From contig CAYMLQ010000020.1 of assembly GCA_964390795.1 (NCBI GenBank), forward strand, positions 1 to 34,103: a DNA stretch of 34,103 bases, read 5' to 3'. Positions within the stretch are counted from its first letter, which is position 1. Each line of letters opens with the position of its first letter. Below, piece by piece: positions 31,406 through 34,103 of the stretch. Source of the DNA: CAYMLQ01 sp964390795 (lineage in GTDB: Bacteria > Verrucomicrobiota > Kiritimatiellia > RFP12 > UBA1067). Position numbers and translations under genes: made by a program. The notes under the pieces are model-generated. The model made no database searches and was not told where the DNA came from. It saw nothing but the letters and a program-made list of their open reading frames with translations.

Positions 31406-33211
31406 ATGGCACACTCCGCGATAGAGCGCCTCTTGCCGCAGCCGCGATCAGTCACGTGCGATTACGGCTGCTTTGTGCGGCGGGAGGCTGCGAGCGCCTC
31501 GTTCGAGGGCGGAGCCGAAGATGTGCGTCCCGCCCTGGACGCGCTGCGGAGGGCCTTGGGCCCGGCCCTGCGGGTCGCCCCGGACGCGGCGGACGCCGCA
31601 GTCCGCTTCCGGCTCGTGCCGCAGGTTGCTGGGCCGCAATCCTACACGCTCCGCATCACGCCGGAAGGCGTTTGCGCAGAAGCCCAGGATCGGGCGGGGC
31701 TCTTTTACGCGGCGGTTACGCTGGCGCAGATGCTGCGCCTATCGCCGGACACGCTTCCCGCCTGCGAGATCTCCGACGCGCCGGACTTCCCCGTGCGCGG
31801 GGTGATGCTTGACATCAGCCGCGACAAGGTGCCGACCATGGAGACGCTGTTCTGGCTGGTCGAGCGTTTGGCCGACCTCAAGATCAACCAGCTCCAGCTC
31901 TACACCGAGCACACCTTCGCCTATCGCGAGCACGCCGAGGTGTGGCGCGATGCCAGCCCGATGACGCCTGAAGAGATCCGCGCTTTGGACGCTTATTGCC
32001 GCGCGCGCTGCGTCGACCTCGTACCGAACCAGAACTCGTTCGGACACCTGGAGCGCTGGCTGTCGCGGCCGCGCTACAACGCGCTGGCTGAGCTGCCGCA
32101 GGGCGGTGCGCCGCTGCCGTGGGGCGGCGTACACGAGCGGCCCACCTCGCTCTGTCCGACCGATCCGCGCAGCGTGACCTTCCTCGCCGGACTTTACGAC
32201 GACCTGCTGCCGAACTTCACCTCTCGCCTTTTCAACGTCGGCTGCGACGAGACCTTCGACCTGCGCGGCGAGGGGCGCTCACGAGCGCTCGTGAAGCAGG
32301 CGGGAGAGGGGCGCGTTTATCTCGATTTCCTGAAACGCATTCACGGCCTTGTGGCGGAGCGGGGCCGGACGATGGCGTTCTGGGGCGATATCATCATCCG
32401 TCATCCTGAGCTTGTCCCGGAACTGCCGCGCGACGCGGTGGCGCTCGAGTGGGGGTATGAGGCCGACCACCCGTTCGACGCGCACGGCGCGAAGTTCGCG
32501 GCGGCGGGCGTACCGTTCTACGTTTGTCCCGGAACGTCGTCGTGGAACAGCCTGGCCGGTCGTACGGCGAATATGCTGGAGAACCTGCGTTCAGCAGCCG
32601 AAAACGGACTGAAGCACGGCGCCTGCGGCTACCTGATCACCGACTGGGGCGACGGGGGCCACTGGCAGCCGCTCGCGGTGAGTCTGGCGGGCTTCGCTTA
32701 TGGAGCGGGTGTCTCGTGGGGGCTCGCGAACAACCGTGACATCGCTCTGGCCGCCGCCATGGACGCGCATCTCACGGAGGGCGTGGCGAGCATCCTGCTG
32801 GGACTCGGCGACGTCTACCGCGTGTGCGGCGCGCTGAGGGGAAACAGCACGGAGCTGTTCCACATCCTCTCCAAGCCGCGGTCGAGGCCGCTTCTGGGAG
32901 GCGTCACCTGCGAGACGCTGCGCGCGGTGCTGGAGCGGGTGGACGCGCTCGCGTCGGAGCTGCCCCAGTCGGACGCCGTTTGCGTGCGGGAGACCGGGCA
33001 GGTGATCCGCCTGCTGCGCGCGGCGTGTCGCCGCGGCATGGCGTTGCTGGACGGCGGGATTGACCGGGACGAGACGCAACAGACCCTGGCCCGGGAGCTG
33101 GATGAGCTGCTGGCCGAGCACGCGGCGGTCTGGCGTCTGCGCAACCGCGAGGGCGGGCTCAAAGACAGCTTGGCCCGCATGGCGCTCGGCCGCGTCGAAT
33201 ACGGGCCGTAG
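31406..33211 (+). CDS. GH20-type beta-N-acetylhexosaminidase
   Basis: A 601-residue glycoside hydrolase of family 20 type, which removes terminal GlcNAc or GalNAc by substrate-assisted catalysis. Residues 1-110 are the small N-terminal domain (YTLRITPEGVCAEAQDRAGLFYA). The barrel begins at FPVRGVMLDISRDKVPTM. The hallmark Asp-Glu pair is D281-E282 in FNVGCDETFDLR, and PNQNSFGHLERW and ITDWGDGGHW fit the family's active-site loops. About 150 helical residues end the protein. There is no signal peptide, so it should act in the cytoplasm on imported or recycled sugars. ATG 31406 is preferred over the upstream in-frame ATG 31343, because the 21 added residues are encoded by the tandem repeat. No clear Shine-Dalgarno is seen, so the start is less certain than the family. 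Confidence 0.88.
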   Translation: MAHSAIERLLPQPRSVTCDYGCFVRREAASASFEGGAEDVRPALDALRRALGPALRVAPDAADAAVRFRLVPQVAGPQSYTLRITPEGVCAEAQDRAGLFYAAVTLAQMLRLSPDTLPACEISDAPDFPVRGVMLDISRDKVPTMETLFWLVERLADLKINQLQLYTEHTFAYREHAEVWRDASPMTPEEIRALDAYCRARCVDLVPNQNSFGHLERWLSRPRYNALAELPQGGAPLPWGGVHERPTSLCPTDPRSVTFLAGLYDDLLPNFTSRLFNVGCDETFDLRGEGRSRALVKQAGEGRVYLDFLKRIHGLVAERGRTMAFWGDIIIRHPELVPELPRDAVALEWGYEADHPFDAHGAKFAAAGVPFYVCPGTSSWNSLAGRTANMLENLRSAAENGLKHGACGYLITDWGDGGHWQPLAVSLAGFAYGAGVSWGLANNRDIALAAAMDAHLTEGVASILLGLGDVYRVCGALRGNSTELFHILSKPRSRPLLGGVTCETLRAVLERVDALASELPQSDAVCVRETGQVIRLLRAACRRGMALLDGGIDRDETQQTLARELDELLAEHAAVWRLRNREGGLKDSLARMALGRVEYGP

Positions 33212-33233
33212 CGTCCCGTCCCCGGGAAAGCCA

Positions 33234-33262
33234 TTCTCAATTTCTTCCGGAATCGGTATAAT
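33234..33262 (+). promoter_or_regulatory. Sigma-70 promoter candidate for the radical SAM gene
   Basis: TTCTCA (33234-33239) and a perfect TATAAT (33257-33262) are 17 bases apart. The predicted start near 33269 leaves a 20-base leader containing the strong Shine-Dalgarno AAAGGAGGT (33273-33281), seven bases before ATG 33289. Confidence 0.55.
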
Positions 33263-33288
33263 AGCAGCGTCGAAAGGAGGTGGGATCT

Positions 33289-34103
33289 ATGGCCAGTCAG
33301 AAAGTCCAGAGCGTTCAGTGTACCATCTGCCCCAAGATATGCAGAATACCGCCGGGCTTGAGCGGTGAGTGCCGGGTTCGCATCAACCTCGACGGAACCC
33401 TTTTGGCGTCAACCTTCGGTCGCCCGTGCGCGGTGCACGTGGATCCGATAGAGAAGAAGCCTCTGTTCCACTTCTTTCCGGGAGAGCCGATCCTGTCCAT
33501 CGGTACGGCGGGGTGTAACCTCCACTGCAAAAACTGTCAGAACGCCGAGATCTCGCAGGGGAATCCCGAGGATGTCGCCTCGTATGACGTGCAGCCGGCC
33601 GACGTGCCCGCGCTTGCGAAGCGGCACGGATGCCGCCACGTGGCCTACACCTACACCGAGCCGCTGGTGAGCTACGAGTACACGCTCGCGTGCTGTCAGG
33701 CCGCACATGCCGCGGGCTTGCGCAACGTGCTGGTGACCGCAGGCTACATCAACGAAGAGCCGCTGCGTGCGCTGAGGCCTTATGTGGACGCGGCGAACGT
33801 CGATATCAAGGCGTTCAGCGACGCCTTTTACCGCGAGGTCTGCTCGGCCACGCTGGAGCCGGTGCTGCGTACGGTGCTGCTGCTCAAAGAGTCGGGCGTA
33901 CACGTCGAGATCACGAACCTGGTCATCCCCACGCTGAACGACAGCGACGAACTGCTGGGCAAGCTGTGCGCGTGGCTGCGCGACGAAGCGGGCGTGGAGA
34001 TGCCGCTGCACGTTTCGCGTTTTTTTCCGAACTTCCGCATGCTGCACCTGCCGCCGACGCCGCTCGCGACGCTGCTGCATGCGCGGGACGTGGCGCGGCA
34101 GGC
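33289..34103 (+). CDS. amrS: AmrS-type radical SAM protein (AmmeMemoRadiSam system), 3' partial
   Basis: The first 271 residues of a radical SAM enzyme; the frame is still open at the window end. The start is fixed by AAAGGAGGT seven bases upstream. The N-terminal Cys set C11-x2-C14-x3-C18-x9-C28 (CTICPKICRI ... GECRV) and the radical SAM triad C76-x3-C80-x2-C83 (GCNLHCKNCQN) are characteristic of the AmmeMemoRadiSam radical SAM protein, a relative of pyruvate-formate-lyase activating enzyme. Supporting stretches are DPIEKKPLFHFFPG, AYTYTEPLVSYEY, NVDIKAFSDAFYREV and ITNLVIPTLNDS. It binds an iron-sulfur cluster and cleaves S-adenosylmethionine in the cytosol; the reaction of this system is not settled. 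The usual partners, Memo and AMMECR1 proteins, are not in the window and could lie just beyond the edge. Confidence 0.9.
   Translation, partial: MASQKVQSVQCTICPKICRIPPGLSGECRVRINLDGTLLASTFGRPCAVHVDPIEKKPLFHFFPGEPILSIGTAGCNLHCKNCQNAEISQGNPEDVASYDVQPADVPALAKRHGCRHVAYTYTEPLVSYEYTLACCQAAHAAGLRNVLVTAGYINEEPLRALRPYVDAANVDIKAFSDAFYREVCSATLEPVLRTVLLLKESGVHVEITNLVIPTLNDSDELLGKLCAWLRDEAGVEMPLHVSRFFPNFRMLHLPPTPLATLLHARDVARQ

Overview
The window is GC-rich, densely coded DNA from a Gram-negative type bacterium. Gene content points to the PVC group, most likely Kiritimatiellota/Lentisphaerota or a Verrucomicrobiota relative. The evidence is a formylglycine-type sulfatase, an autotransporter-associated beta-strand repeat protein without a barrel, a DUF4832-type glycosidase-like protein, a secreted FG-GAP plus lamin-tail protein, secretin-like proteins, and many short dispersed repeats. 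This placement is inference; there is no rRNA gene to confirm it.

Layout. 1-776: the 3' end of a hybrid sensor kinase. 777-1012: a spacer with three 28-bp palindromic repeat units. 1013-13105: one tightly packed eight-gene operon. It encodes a membrane protein, a MoxR AAA+ ATPase, a membrane protein with a Rossmann-like exported domain, an ABC ATPase, a 12-TM ABC-2 permease, a DUF58 protein, a BatA/BatB-like VWA protein and a large double-VWA protein. Nearly every junction is an ATGA, GTGA or TGATG overlap, so the genes are probably translationally coupled and their products may act together at the inner membrane. 13172-13657: dCMP deaminase with its own promoter. 13812-15233 (minus): secreted sulfatase, preceded upstream on the same strand by the C-terminal stump of a second sulfatase. 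15670-18357 (minus): an unusual lipoprotein-like protein made of two tandem secretin-like halves. 18530-20257: a membrane-anchored solute-binding protein without transporter partners. 20458-23046: a secreted beta-propeller plus lamin-tail protein. 23262-27606: a three-gene operon of exported enzymes (alpha/beta hydrolase, C45-type Ntn acyltransferase/hydrolase, DUF4832 glycosidase-like). 27933-30500: beta-strand repeat surface protein. 30508-33211: RlmB-like rRNA methyltransferase and a GH20-type hexosaminidase. 33289-end: an AmrS-type radical SAM enzyme cut off by the window edge.

Two themes stand out. The first is the MoxR/DUF58/VWA operon with an ABC-2 transporter built into it, a candidate multi-protein envelope machine of unknown function. 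The second is the number of short repeats: hairpin units sharing one architecture (about 0.8, 13.7 and 27.7 kb, with a looser relative at 15.4 kb), a large imperfect inverted repeat (23.0 kb), and simple-word tandem repeats. Some of the tandem repeats have been absorbed into reading frames (the C-terminus of the double-VWA protein and the N-terminal linker of the C45 protein) or abut start codons.
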